DNA from: Thalassospira sp.
GTDB lineage: Bacteria > Pseudomonadota > Alphaproteobacteria > Rhodospirillales > Thalassospiraceae
Direction: 5' to 3'
NCBI RefSeq assembly: GCF_002709775.1
Contig: NZ_PAQR01000058.1
Span: forward strand, 1 to 64,000
Length of the DNA stretch: 64,000 nt
The notes below the pieces were generated by a model, which did not search any database, was not told where the DNA came from, and worked only from the letters and a program-made list of their open reading frames with translations. Positions 27,107-35,676 of this stretch are shown piece by piece (the stretch's first letter is position 1; every line of letters starts with the position of its first letter). The position numbers and the translations under genes are program-made.

Positions 27107-28150
27107 ATGATGCATGCCTATTTCTCAGACGATCAGCTTCGCCATCACGGCAAGACCTTCATTGTCGCGGGCGAGAAAAAGCCGATCCCCGAAGTCCCCG
27201 AACGTGCGGAAATTCTGCGCGGTGCGGTCGCGCGCCTCGGTCTTGATCTTCATGCCCCGAATGATGCCGGATTGGCCCCGATTGCCGCCATTCACGATGC
27301 GCAATATCTGAACTTCCTGCAGACCATCCATGATGAATGGAAGGATGTCGGCGGTGCGCAGCAGGTCATCCCAAACATCCACCCGTTTGATCGCACCGGC
27401 CCCTACCCGCGCCATCCTGCGGGCAAGGCTGGCTTTCATCTTGGCGATACATCCTGTCCGGTGTCTGTCACCACATGGCATTCCGCCTATGCCAGTGCGC
27501 AAACAGCAATTGCTGCGGCCCGCCATGTACGTGATCAGGGTGCCAACACCGCCTATGCGCTGTGCCGTCCGCCCGGACACCATGCAAGTGGTAACATCGC
27601 AGGCGGCTTTTGCTATCTGAACAACAGTGCGATTGCCGCCGAGGAGCTCCGCCGCAAATATGACCGGGTCGCGATCCTTGATGTCGATCTGCATCATGGC
27701 AACGGCACCCAGCATATTTTCTATGACCGATCTGATGTCATGACCCTGTCAATCCATGCCGATCCCATGGATTTCTATCCGTTTTATTGGGGGCATGCTG
27801 GGGAATCCGGCGAAAAGGAAGGGCTTGGCTTTAACCATAACCAGCCCCTGCCCCTTGGCAGCGGTGATGATGTGTTCCTTGATGCGCTTGACCGGTCATT
27901 GGCAAAGATTGACGATTTCGGTGCGGATGCGGTTGTCATTGCGCTTGGCCTTGATGCATCGCGCGATGATCCGTTTGGCGGGCTGACCGTCAGTCCCGAT
28001 GGTTTTGCCCGGATCGGAGAAAAAATCGGCACCCTTTCCTGCCCCACCGTTCTCGTGCAGGAAGGTGGTTATGTTAGTGAAACGCTTGCAGAAAACCTTT
28101 ATCAATTTATCAGCGGCTTTGACGCGACCACCAAGACCAACACGATTTAA
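27107..28150 (+). CDS. aphA: Acetylpolyamine amidohydrolase-like deacetylase (histone deacetylase superfamily)
   Basis: A 347-residue zinc amidohydrolase. It keeps the deacetylase signature RPPGHHASGNIAGGFCYLNN (H158/H159 as the catalytic pair), zinc ligands D194 and H196 in ILDVDLHHGNGTQ, and D283 in GLDASRDDPFGG. Numbering and sequence track closely with the Mycoplana acetylpolyamine amidohydrolase, as I recall it. It would remove acetyl groups from N-acetylputrescine, N-acetylcadaverine or similar amides in the cytoplasm. ATGs lie at 27107 and 27110. Its place after an importer and before a flavin oxidase suggests that the imported compound is N-acylated. Confidence 0.9.
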   Translation: MMHAYFSDDQLRHHGKTFIVAGEKKPIPEVPERAEILRGAVARLGLDLHAPNDAGLAPIAAIHDAQYLNFLQTIHDEWKDVGGAQQVIPNIHPFDRTGPYPRHPAGKAGFHLGDTSCPVSVTTWHSAYASAQTAIAAARHVRDQGANTAYALCRPPGHHASGNIAGGFCYLNNSAIAAEELRRKYDRVAILDVDLHHGNGTQHIFYDRSDVMTLSIHADPMDFYPFYWGHAGESGEKEGLGFNHNQPLPLGSGDDVFLDALDRSLAKIDDFGADAVVIALGLDASRDDPFGGLTVSPDGFARIGEKIGTLSCPTVLVQEGGYVSETLAENLYQFISGFDATTKTNTI

Positions 28151-28161
28151 GAAGGCCCCAC

Positions 28162-29307
28162 ATGACCCATTCAGACATCCTGATCATCGGCGGCGGTATC
28201 GCCGGAATGTCAGCAGCATTCTTTTTGGCCAAGGCGGGTAAATCCGTCACGGTTTTGGAGCGCGAAGACCAGCCGGGCTATCACAGCACCGGCCGGTCTG
28301 CCGCCCTTTATAGCGAGACCTATGGCCCTAAAATCATCCGCAAGATGTCAACGGCCAGCCGGGCTTTCTTCATCACCCCACCGGACGGCTTTACCGAAAA
28401 CCCGATCTTGACCCCGCGTGGCATCATCATGACCGCAGCCCCGGGCGAAGAAGCCGAACTTGACGCCATCCTGACCGAGGGGCGCGCCAATGGTGCGAAC
28501 TTTGTTGAACTCACCCCGGATGCGCTCAAGGAAATCGTGCCGGTCATTCATACCGATCGGGTTGCCAAGGCCGCCTATGAGACGGATGCCATGGACATTG
28601 ATGTGCATGCGCTTCACTGGGGCTTTATTCGCCAGTTCAAGGCACTTGGCGGTACGGTCATCACCAAGGCCGATGTCAGCGCGATTGGCAAAGCCGACGG
28701 GAAATGGCAGGTCACGCTGAGCAAAGGCGATGTTTATAGCGCTGATATCGTTGTCAATGCGGCGGGGGCCTGGGCCGATGACATTGCTACCAAGGCCGGT
28801 ATCAAGCCGCTTGGCATCGTGCCCAAACGCCGCACCGCAGTGATGGTTGATGTGCCAGCAGACGTCAAACCGCATGGCTGGCCGCTGGTCGCAAGCCTTG
28901 ATGAGACGCTTTATTTCAAGGAAGATGCCGGTCGTTTGCTGGTATCCCCGGCCGATACCACGCCGACCGAGCCGCATGATGTGCAGCCCGAAGAACTGGA
29001 TATCGCGATTACGATTGATCGCCTGATGACGGCGACCAGCATCGAAGTCCGCCGCCCGGGTGAAAGCTGGGCCGGGTTGCGCAGCTTCTTTGCCGATGGT
29101 GATCCGGTTTCAAGCTTTGATCCGGCAGATGACAATTTCTATTGGTTGGCGGGCCAAGGTGGCTACGGTATTCAGACCGCACCGGCCATGGGCGAATATG
29201 CCGCAAGCATCATCACCGGCAAAGGTGTGCCGCCGCAGATGGAAAAGCTTGGCATTAGCGAAGATGCGCTTTCCGCCACCCGCCCCACCCTTGTGAGCGG
29301 CAAGTAA
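28162..29307 (+). CDS. FAD-dependent oxidoreductase, DAO/glycine-oxidase type
   Basis: A 381-residue flavoprotein of the D-amino-acid-oxidase fold: ILIIGGGIAGMSAAFFLAKAGKSVTVLE (6-33), then GYHSTGRSAALYSE, and at the C-terminus YWLAGQGGYGIQTAPAMGEYAA. It likely oxidises a primary or secondary amine or amino acid to the imine and keto product. It follows the deacetylase by 11 bases with an AAGAAGG site. Adjacent RidA would clear the reactive imine or enamine, which supports an amine-oxidising role. The exact substrate is not determinable. Confidence 0.82.
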   Translation: MTHSDILIIGGGIAGMSAAFFLAKAGKSVTVLEREDQPGYHSTGRSAALYSETYGPKIIRKMSTASRAFFITPPDGFTENPILTPRGIIMTAAPGEEAELDAILTEGRANGANFVELTPDALKEIVPVIHTDRVAKAAYETDAMDIDVHALHWGFIRQFKALGGTVITKADVSAIGKADGKWQVTLSKGDVYSADIVVNAAGAWADDIATKAGIKPLGIVPKRRTAVMVDVPADVKPHGWPLVASLDETLYFKEDAGRLLVSPADTTPTEPHDVQPEELDIAITIDRLMTATSIEVRRPGESWAGLRSFFADGDPVSSFDPADDNFYWLAGQGGYGIQTAPAMGEYAASIITGKGVPPQMEKLGISEDALSATRPTLVSGK

Positions 29308-29339
29308 CGCTTGGCATTGACCGATCAGGAGAAAGACCA

Positions 29340-30626
29340 ATGAGCCAGTTTGATCGTAAAGCCTTGCGCGAAGCGGTTTCAAAGCGCACCCAAAGTGCGA
29401 TTGATGATTTGTGCGCGCTTGTGCGCCATGATAGCCAGCTTGGCAACGAAGCATCCGCGCAAGACTGGATTTCAGACAAGTTTGCTGCGATGGGGCTCGA
29501 TGTCGAACGGGTCAAGATCGACATCAATGCGTTGCGTGATCAGCCGGGTTTTTCCCCGCCGGTGATTGATGGCTATGACGGGCGTGAAAACGTTGTCGGC
29601 CTGCATCGCCCGCAAAACCCGACGGGGCGCAGCCTGATCCTGAATGGTCATATGGATGTCGTTCCGACCGGACCGGCCGAACAATGGCGCCACGGGCCAT
29701 TCACCCCGCATGTCGAGGATGACTGGATTTACGGCCGTGGTGCCGGTGATATGAAGGCCGGGATCATTGCCTATTGCCAGGCACTTCAGGCACTGCACGA
29801 TATCGGGCTTGAACCGGCAGCCCCCGTTATCTTGCAATCGGTGATCGAGGAAGAATGTACCGGCAACGGCGCACTCGCCTGCCTGCATGCGGGCTACAAG
29901 GCCGATTGCGCCATCATTCCCGAACCGTTTAACCAGACCCTGATGACGGCCCAGCTTGGTGTCATGTGGTTCCAGATCCATGTATCGGGCAGCCCGGCGC
30001 ATGTTCTCGATACGTCGGCTGGCAGCAACGCGATTGAATCTGCCTTTGGTTTCTTTGAGACCTTGAAGGAAGTCGAGGAAATCTGGAACCATCCGACCCA
30101 TCGTCACGCAGCGTTTGGTGCGCATGTCCATCCGGTGAACTTCAATCTGGGCAAGATTGAAGGCGGCGAATGGGCATCTACCGTGCCGCCGGTTTGCACG
30201 GCGGATATCCGGGTTGGTTTCTATCCGGGTATGGAACTTGAAAAGGTTCGCGAAACCATCGAGGCTGTCAAACAAAGCGCGCTTGATAACCACCCGGCCT
30301 GCAAGGGTGCGAAGATCGAGATCACCTATCGCGGTTTCCAGGCCGAAGGCTGCGAGATGGATATCAATCATCCGATGATGTCGATGATTGGCGATATCCA
30401 TCAGGAAGTGACGGGCAAGGAGATCAAAAATCTTGCCTCGACCGCGACGACCGATGCGCGCTTCTTCCAGATTTATGGCAATATCCCGGCCACCTGTTAC
30501 GGCCCAAAGGCCGAACGCATTCACGGGATTGATGAACGGGTTTCGATTGCATCGATGATGGAAGTCACCGAGGTATTGGCCCTGTTCATTGCCGACTGGT
30601 GCGGCGTGCAAAAGCGTGCTAGCTAA
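29340..30626 (+). CDS. M20-family deacylase (ArgE/DapE-like)
   Basis: A 428-residue dizinc amidohydrolase. Metal and catalytic motifs are LNGHMDVVPTG (H104, D106), YGRGAGDMKAG (D137), the general-base pair EEECTGNG (E170/E171) and TTDARFF near residue 370. Family members remove acetyl, succinyl or formyl groups from amino acids. A CAGGAGA site precedes the ATG. Having both this enzyme and the amidohydrolase at 27107 in one operon suggests two acyl groups, or one acylated amine and one acylated amino acid, along the pathway. Confidence 0.88.
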   Translation: MSQFDRKALREAVSKRTQSAIDDLCALVRHDSQLGNEASAQDWISDKFAAMGLDVERVKIDINALRDQPGFSPPVIDGYDGRENVVGLHRPQNPTGRSLILNGHMDVVPTGPAEQWRHGPFTPHVEDDWIYGRGAGDMKAGIIAYCQALQALHDIGLEPAAPVILQSVIEEECTGNGALACLHAGYKADCAIIPEPFNQTLMTAQLGVMWFQIHVSGSPAHVLDTSAGSNAIESAFGFFETLKEVEEIWNHPTHRHAAFGAHVHPVNFNLGKIEGGEWASTVPPVCTADIRVGFYPGMELEKVRETIEAVKQSALDNHPACKGAKIEITYRGFQAEGCEMDINHPMMSMIGDIHQEVTGKEIKNLASTATTDARFFQIYGNIPATCYGPKAERIHGIDERVSIASMMEVTEVLALFIADWCGVQKRAS

Positions 30627-30676
30627 AAACCAATTCGAATAATTTATTCAAGCCGATTGATACCAAGGAGAGTTTC

Positions 30677-31024
30677 ATGAGCATTCAGCGTCTTCACACC
30701 GGCCCGCGTATGAGCCAGGCCGTTGTCCATGGCAACACCATCTATCTGGCCGGTCAGGTTGGTAATCCCGACAGCGACATCACCAACCAGACCAAGGAAT
30801 GCCTTGAAAAGGTTGATACCCTTCTGGCCGAATGCGGTTCGAGCAAGGAAAACATCCTGTCGACCACCGTCTGGCTTGCCGACATGAAAGACTTTGCTGC
30901 GATGAACGCGGTTTGGGATGCATGGGTCCCGCAGGGTCACACCCCGGGTCGCGCATGTGGCGAAGCAAAGCTCGCTACCCCGGATTATCTGGTTGAGTTC
31001 ATCGTGATTGCGGCCAAGCCGTAA
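30677..31024 (+). CDS. RidA-family enamine/imine deaminase
   Basis: A 115-residue protein of the YjgF/RidA family, which hydrolyses reactive enamine and imine intermediates. The catalytic-site arginine is present (R92 in TPGRACGEAKLATPDYLVEF), matching the position of RidA R105. An AAGGAGAG site precedes the ATG. It is the last gene of the ABC-linked operon, before a strong terminator, and follows a flavin oxidase and an aminotransferase whose products could be imines. Confidence 0.9.
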   Translation: MSIQRLHTGPRMSQAVVHGNTIYLAGQVGNPDSDITNQTKECLEKVDTLLAECGSSKENILSTTVWLADMKDFAAMNAVWDAWVPQGHTPGRACGEAKLATPDYLVEFIVIAAKP

Positions 31025-31043
31025 GTCACTTTGACGCATCAGA

Positions 31044-31080
31044 AAAAACGCCTGGCGCGGGAAACCGGTCAGGCGTTTTT
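31044..31080. terminator. Strong bidirectional terminator after the RidA gene
   Basis: A perfect 11-bp stem (AAAAACGCCTG / CAGGCGTTTTT) with a 15-base loop, flanked by A and T runs on both sides, separates the ten-gene plus-strand operon from the convergent gene at 31103. Confidence 0.9.
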
Positions 31081-31102
31081 CATTTGTGCAGTACCCTGCA
31101 AA

Positions 31103-32335
31103 CTATGCCCGATCCTCGCGGGTGACGATCAGTGATGTCGCCTCAAGCGTTCTGTGCACCGGGCATTTATCGGCAATCTCGACCAAACGTTGCCGCGTGG
31201 CGTCGTCCAGATCACCAGTAAAGCGAATGATGCGTTCGAACCGGTCGATCTTGCCACCTTTGGCGGCATGTTGTTCGCCGCATTCCGCGCAATCATCGGC
31301 GTGAACTTTCTGATGCAGGACTTCGGCCCGGATGGAATCAATATCGATCCCCTTATGATCGGCATACATCCGGATCGTCATCACCGTGCAACTGCCAAGG
31401 GCCGTCGAAAGATAATCATAGGGCGACGGCCCGCTATCCAGCCCGCCGACTTTTTCCGGTTCATCCGCCAGCAGACGATGTTTACCCGCCAGCACCATCG
31501 ACTGGAACTTGCCAAGGCCGGTTTCACGCACAATGACACCTTCGCTAAGCTCCGGCGTTGTTTCCTTGGCATCGGGCAGATAGCGTTTCGCCCAGGCAGC
31601 AATCACGGATGCGGCGTAGGCCGCATCCGCTGGATCGCGCAGCAAATGATCGGCCTGATCAAGCGAGACAAAGCTTTTGGGATGCTTGGCAGCATCAAAA
31701 ATCTTACCGGCATTTTCAATCCCGACCGTCTGATCAAGCGGTGCATGCATGACCAGAAGCGCCTTTTTCATCTTGACGACCTGGGCCGCCAGATCATAAC
31801 CGCCAAGGTCATCAACGAACTGCTTGCGGATGACGAACGGCCGCCCGCCAAGGCAGACTTCGGCCTCGCCCTTTTCACGGATATCATCAAGATGATCGGC
31901 GAAATTATGGGTGACATGCGTTACATCCGATGGCGCGCCGATGGTCGCAACCGCGGTTGCTTCCTTGATGCGATCGGCCACGGCCAACACCGCAGCCCCG
32001 CCCAATGAATGCCCGATCAGGAGTTTGGGGGCTTCGAACTCATCGCGCAGGAAGTCGGCCGCGCGTTCGAGATCATCAAGGTTTGAGGTGAAGTTGGTCG
32101 AGGCGAAATCACCGCCCGAACCACCCAAGCCAGTAAAATCAAAGCGCAGCACACCGATGCCTTCGACTGTCAGCGCCTCGGCAATTTTGCGGGCCGCGAT
32201 CAGATCCTTGGTACAGGTAAAGCAATGGGCAAACAGGGCATAGGCCTTGACCGGTCCGGTCGGCAAATCAAGCCGTGCGGCCAGTTCGGCGCCATGCGCC
32301 CCTTCAAATGTCAGCTTTATCGGTTTTCCGGGCAT
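31103..32335 (-). CDS. Alpha/beta-hydrolase fused to an OsmC-like domain
   Basis: A 410-residue two-domain protein. Residues about 1-255 are an alpha/beta hydrolase with the nucleophile elbow GHSLGG (S110). Residues about 265-410 are an OsmC/Ohr-like domain with its two conserved cysteines in LGSCTVMTIRM and ADKCPVHRTL, plus an extra CAEC pair between them. OsmC proteins reduce organic hydroperoxides through this cysteine pair. The fusion occurs in other proteobacteria, but its substrate is not known to me; a hydroperoxide ester cleaved and then reduced is a reasonable guess. An AGGAGG site precedes the ATG. Confidence 0.85.
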   Translation of the reverse strand: MPGKPIKLTFEGAHGAELAARLDLPTGPVKAYALFAHCFTCTKDLIAARKIAEALTVEGIGVLRFDFTGLGGSGGDFASTNFTSNLDDLERAADFLRDEFEAPKLLIGHSLGGAAVLAVADRIKEATAVATIGAPSDVTHVTHNFADHLDDIREKGEAEVCLGGRPFVIRKQFVDDLGGYDLAAQVVKMKKALLVMHAPLDQTVGIENAGKIFDAAKHPKSFVSLDQADHLLRDPADAAYAASVIAAWAKRYLPDAKETTPELSEGVIVRETGLGKFQSMVLAGKHRLLADEPEKVGGLDSGPSPYDYLSTALGSCTVMTIRMYADHKGIDIDSIRAEVLHQKVHADDCAECGEQHAAKGGKIDRFERIIRFTGDLDDATRQRLVEIADKCPVHRTLEATSLIVTREDRA

Positions 32336-32437
32336 CTTAATCCTCCTGACCTTTGCGGGGTAAAATCATACTGCTATTTCAAATCACTGCCGATAGGATC
32401 GCATGCAGGGTCGCACAGTAACACGGACAGTTCAGTG

Positions 32438-32947
32438 ATGATTGTTCAAACCGAACGCACAATTTTGCGAGAAGCAAATCATGATGACGCGCCGTTCATT
32501 CTGCAATTGCTGAATGAACCGGGCTGGCTTCGGTTTATTGGCGATCGTGATGTTCATGATCTTGCGGCCGCGCGCAATTATATCGATCAGCGTTTTCGCG
32601 AGAATTATCAAAAACTCGGTTTCGGGATGTGTGTGGCGATTGAAAAATACAGCCAAAGCCCGATTGGCCTGATTGGCTTTGTGAAGCGCGATACGTTGGA
32701 CGCGCCGGATATCGGCTACTCCGTAAGCGAGGTCCATCAGGGCAAAGGTTATGCCTTTGAAGTTGGCTCTGCACTGATCAAACACGGCTGGAACGCATAC
32801 GGGTTTGAGAAGATTTATGGTTACTGCCTGCCGGACAATGTGGCTTCCGTGCGCATGCTTGAAAAGCTTGGCCTGACCTATCTGCGTGATCAGGATGTCA
32901 ATCAAACCGGTGAGATGTGCAGGGTTTATGTGGCGACCCGGCCTTGA
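32438..32947 (+). CDS. GNAT acetyltransferase, RimJ/RimL-like
   Basis: A 169-residue GNAT protein with the N-terminal TERTILREANHDDAPFILQLLNEP typical of the RimJ/RimL group, the acetyl-CoA loop around VHQGKGYAFEVGSAL, and the closing NVASVRMLEKLGL. It probably acetylates a small amine or protein N-terminus; no substrate can be named. The ATG at 32438 is preferred, as the longer upstream reading frame overlaps the divergent gene. It stands alone, followed by a strong terminator. Confidence 0.85.
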   Translation: MIVQTERTILREANHDDAPFILQLLNEPGWLRFIGDRDVHDLAAARNYIDQRFRENYQKLGFGMCVAIEKYSQSPIGLIGFVKRDTLDAPDIGYSVSEVHQGKGYAFEVGSALIKHGWNAYGFEKIYGYCLPDNVASVRMLEKLGLTYLRDQDVNQTGEMCRVYVATRP

Positions 32948-32968
32948 GACACATCGCAAAGACCAAAA

Positions 32969-33001
32969 CAAAACCCCGCAATCTGATGATGCGGGGTTTT
33001 G
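32969..33001. terminator. Bidirectional terminator after the GNAT gene
   Basis: A perfect 12-bp stem (CAAAACCCCGCA / TGCGGGGTTTTG) with a nine-base loop and A/T-rich flanks lies 21 bases past the GNAT stop and ends five bases before the end of the convergent thioesterase. Confidence 0.9.
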
Positions 33002-33006
33002 TGTCA

Positions 33007-33504
33007 CTACTTGCGTCGAATGCCGATCTTGCGCCCGACCCCGGACGGGATGGGCAAACCTGCATGGGCTTGCTTGATCTTGTTGAGCGTTTCCATGATG
33101 TCATCGGGGAACGGGGCAGATCGCCGTTCCTGCATGTTGATATGCATGGTGATGATTTCATTGGTCGAGGCCAGCCAGCCCTCAGTGCCATGACGCATTT
33201 CGTGATACATGTGAATGCGCTTCTGATCGCAATCCAGCACCCGGGTATGGATCACAAACGGATCACCCTGATGGATTTCGCGATCATAGGTCACATGCAT
33301 TTCAAGTCCGAAAGTCGATCCGCCGCGCCGTTCGGGATAGGTATATCCCATCCCCACCGCATCAAGAAACGCCATCGATCCCAGATCAAATGCGACCACG
33401 TAATAGCCAACATTCATATGGCCGTTGAAATCAATCCATTCGGGTTTGATGTGCCCGCGAAAGGCTTCTAGCGGTTCGGGCGCAAACAGATCGGTGCTGA
33501 TCAT
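33007..33504 (-). CDS. Hot-dog-fold acyl-CoA thioesterase
   Basis: A 165-residue 4HBT-type thioesterase. The active-site region is WIDFNGHMNVGYYVVAFD (23-40), with the conserved D-x-N-G-H-M-N pattern. It resembles the thioesterases found beside carnitine dehydrogenase, which act on betainyl-CoA, but no such dehydrogenase is present here. Its start overlaps the stop of the upstream ornithine-cyclodeaminase-like gene by ATGA, so the two are translationally coupled. The substrate is unknown. Confidence 0.82.
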   Translation of the reverse strand: MISTDLFAPEPLEAFRGHIKPEWIDFNGHMNVGYYVVAFDLGSMAFLDAVGMGYTYPERRGGSTFGLEMHVTYDREIHQGDPFVIHTRVLDCDQKRIHMYHEMRHGTEGWLASTNEIITMHINMQERRSAPFPDDIMETLNKIKQAHAGLPIPSGVGRKIGIRRK

Positions 33505-34442
33505 TTTTCGACGGCCTTTACCACCGCGACGGCGGCAACAAAATCTTCAAGCGAATGCCCGACAGATTTGAATACGGTGCATTCCGCATCAGTTTCACGG
33601 CCTTTGACCTGCCTGCGGGTCAGGCCAAACAGATCACCAATGATGTCGGATTTGGAAATCGCGCCGCTGTCGATGGCTTGCACAACGTCACCACCTTCGG
33701 CACTGGCCCCTTCGAAACTGTCGACATAGATGCGGCACTTAGCCATGACCGCATCATCGGTTTCGCGCATGGTCGGCTTGAACGCGCCAACCAGATCAAC
33801 GTGGGTGCCTTCACGCAGCCAGTCGCCCCTTACCAACGGTTCGGTCGAAAGCGTTGCGCAGGAAATCAGATCGGCGGATTTGCATGCGCCTTCAAGATCG
33901 TCTGTACCCTTGGCGTTAAAGCCAAGCTCGGCAATTTCGGCGGCGAGTTTGGCGGCCTTGTCGGCATTGCGATTCCAGATCGTGACATTCTTGATCGGGC
34001 GAACCGATGCATGGGCCTTGATCAATTGCGGCGCCATTGCGCCTGATCCAACCATCACCATCTCGCTGGCATCCTTGCGCGCCAGATAGTCACATGCCAG
34101 TGCGGATGCGGCAGCGGTACGGCGCGTGGTCAGTTTGGTGCCATCAATTACCGCTGACGGCTGCCCGGTCACGGCATCAAGCAAAACATAGGTTCCGGAA
34201 ACGGCCGGCAGATTGCGCGCCGAGTTGCCCGGCACGACAGCGGCGATTTTCACACCGGCTGCGCCATCCTTTTGCCAGGCCGGCATAATCAGGAAGGTTG
34301 CGTCATCCTCGTTACTGCGTTCCATGTTGAAATGGCTGCGCAGCGGTGCCTCACAGCCTTGTTCAAACCCGTCACGAAGGGCTTCGACCAGATCGCGGGG
34401 CGAGACAAATTTTTCGATATCGTCGGCGGTAATGAAACGCAT
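33501..34442 (-). CDS. Ornithine cyclodeaminase/mu-crystallin family protein
   Basis: A 313-residue NAD(P)-binding protein with the family core GTKLTTRRTAAASALACDYLAR and the Rossmann segment MVMVGSGAMAPQLIKAHASVRP. Members deaminate ornithine, reduce cyclic ketimines or act on other amino acids. The ATG at 34442 follows AGGAAGG; an upstream in-frame ATG at 34469 lacks a site. It is coupled to the thioesterase downstream. Whether it makes proline from ornithine or reduces an imine from the polyamine pathways is not decidable from sequence. Confidence 0.85.
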   Translation of the reverse strand: MRFITADDIEKFVSPRDLVEALRDGFEQGCEAPLRSHFNMERSNEDDATFLIMPAWQKDGAAGVKIAAVVPGNSARNLPAVSGTYVLLDAVTGQPSAVIDGTKLTTRRTAAASALACDYLARKDASEMVMVGSGAMAPQLIKAHASVRPIKNVTIWNRNADKAAKLAAEIAELGFNAKGTDDLEGACKSADLISCATLSTEPLVRGDWLREGTHVDLVGAFKPTMRETDDAVMAKCRIYVDSFEGASAEGGDVVQAIDSGAISKSDIIGDLFGLTRRQVKGRETDAECTVFKSVGHSLEDFVAAVAVVKAVEK

Positions 34443-34569
34443 GGGCCTTCCTGTAGAACTGTTTTTCATTTCAGTGCGGTAGCAGGCATGTTTTATACCA
34501 CGTCGCAGCCCGCACGTCACAGGAAGACCAGTAGATTTTTATGCTGTTTTGAAGGGAAATCAGCGCGAT

Positions 34570-35421
34570 TTACGGCAGCAAAAACCGTTTGAGCGTGCCA
34601 AACAGCGATCCGGTGCCCAGAAACAGTTCTTCAAGCACGGTAAAGTGGTTCGCACCCCACGCCTTATAGACCGAAACCTTAAGCCCGGCACTGCCGCAAT
34701 AGGCACCATAAGCATCACTTTGGCGCACAAATTCCGGGCTTTCATTGCCGCCCACAACCACCATCAGGCGGGCGTCCAGCGGCACGGCATCGAGCATCGG
34801 CGAATTATCCGCCGCCGATGCTTCATCAAGGCGGATATCCTCATTGAGCGTCGTATGGCGTACCGGTTCAAGGTCAAAGACACCTGAAATCGGCACGATC
34901 GCCTCAAACGGCATTTCATCACCGATGGTTTCCAGCCAGTCATGGGTGGCAAGGCGCGCAACGATCTGGCCACCGGCAGAATGGCCGGAAATCGAAATGC
35001 GGTCACGGTCGCCGTTAAATTCTTCGATATGCTGATAGATATAGGTGATGGCGCGTACGGCTTCTTCGGTGATGTCGGCCACCGTCACATCCGGGCACAG
35101 ATCATAGTTCGGGCAGATCACTGTGAACCCTGCCGCCACGAGATCACGCGCGACAAAGGCATAATCCTTTTTGTCCTGGCTGCGCCAATAGCCGCCATGG
35201 AAAAACACATGCACCGGTGCACCCGGATCGGATGCCATGAAGACATCCATGGTTTCCTTTGGCCCCTTGCCATAGCGGACATCAAGCTTGCCGCCATACT
35301 GGGCACGGGTTTCGTCAGACAATTTAACGAACCGTTCGAAATGGGTCATGAAGTCCGGCACGGTTTCGCGCGGATTATATTGCCATTCAAGCTCTGCTGC
35401 TGTGAAACCGCCCCAAGTCAT
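34570..35421 (-). CDS. Alpha/beta-hydrolase, kynurenine-formamidase-like
   Basis: A 283-residue hydrolase of the HSL/formamidase-like group. The oxyanion motif is HGGYW (75-79), as in arylformamidases, the nucleophile elbow is GHSAGG (146-151, S148), and the C-terminal histidine is probably H254 region NHFTVLEEL. It may cleave N-formyl or ester bonds; no kynurenine-pathway genes are nearby. It has its own promoter region, since a terminator lies at 35549-35588 upstream on the same strand. Confidence 0.8.
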   Translation of the reverse strand: MTWGGFTAAELEWQYNPRETVPDFMTHFERFVKLSDETRAQYGGKLDVRYGKGPKETMDVFMASDPGAPVHVFFHGGYWRSQDKKDYAFVARDLVAAGFTVICPNYDLCPDVTVADITEEAVRAITYIYQHIEEFNGDRDRISISGHSAGGQIVARLATHDWLETIGDEMPFEAIVPISGVFDLEPVRHTTLNEDIRLDEASAADNSPMLDAVPLDARLMVVVGGNESPEFVRQSDAYGAYCGSAGLKVSVYKAWGANHFTVLEELFLGTGSLFGTLKRFLLP

Positions 35422-35548
35422 GGGAACCTCATTCTTACCGGTGAAAACGACCTCGCCCTCAATGATCTTTCTTTAATTTTGGACTGTTTGCAAACACTTC
35501 CAAACAGGCGGTGCTTTTAATCAGAAACACAATAGAAGCTGCAGACAT

Positions 35549-35588
35549 AAAAAAAGAGCCACGACCGGACGCAAAGTCCAATCGTGGC
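35549..35588 (-). terminator. Intrinsic terminator after the M81 gene
   Basis: On the minus strand, a 13-bp stem (GCCACGA through GGAC, two G-T pairs, then GTCC to TCGTGGC) with a five-base loop is followed by a C and then a T-rich run ending in seven Ts. It lies about 90 bases beyond the stop. The stretch between holds a 6-bp inverted repeat, CGGTTC (35625) / GAACCG (35645). Confidence 0.85.
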
Positions 35589-35676
35589 CCAATCCTTGAC
35601 CAGTCATTCGCAGGGAGACTTCGACGGTTCGAATGTGTGGCTTTGAACCGCTTGTAACTGGTGCAAGGTAAACGGT

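Noticed and set aside
35621-35640. A GGTTCGAAT segment resembling a tRNA T-loop
   Set aside because: The flanking bases do not form a T-stem and no acceptor, D or anticodon arms are found around it.
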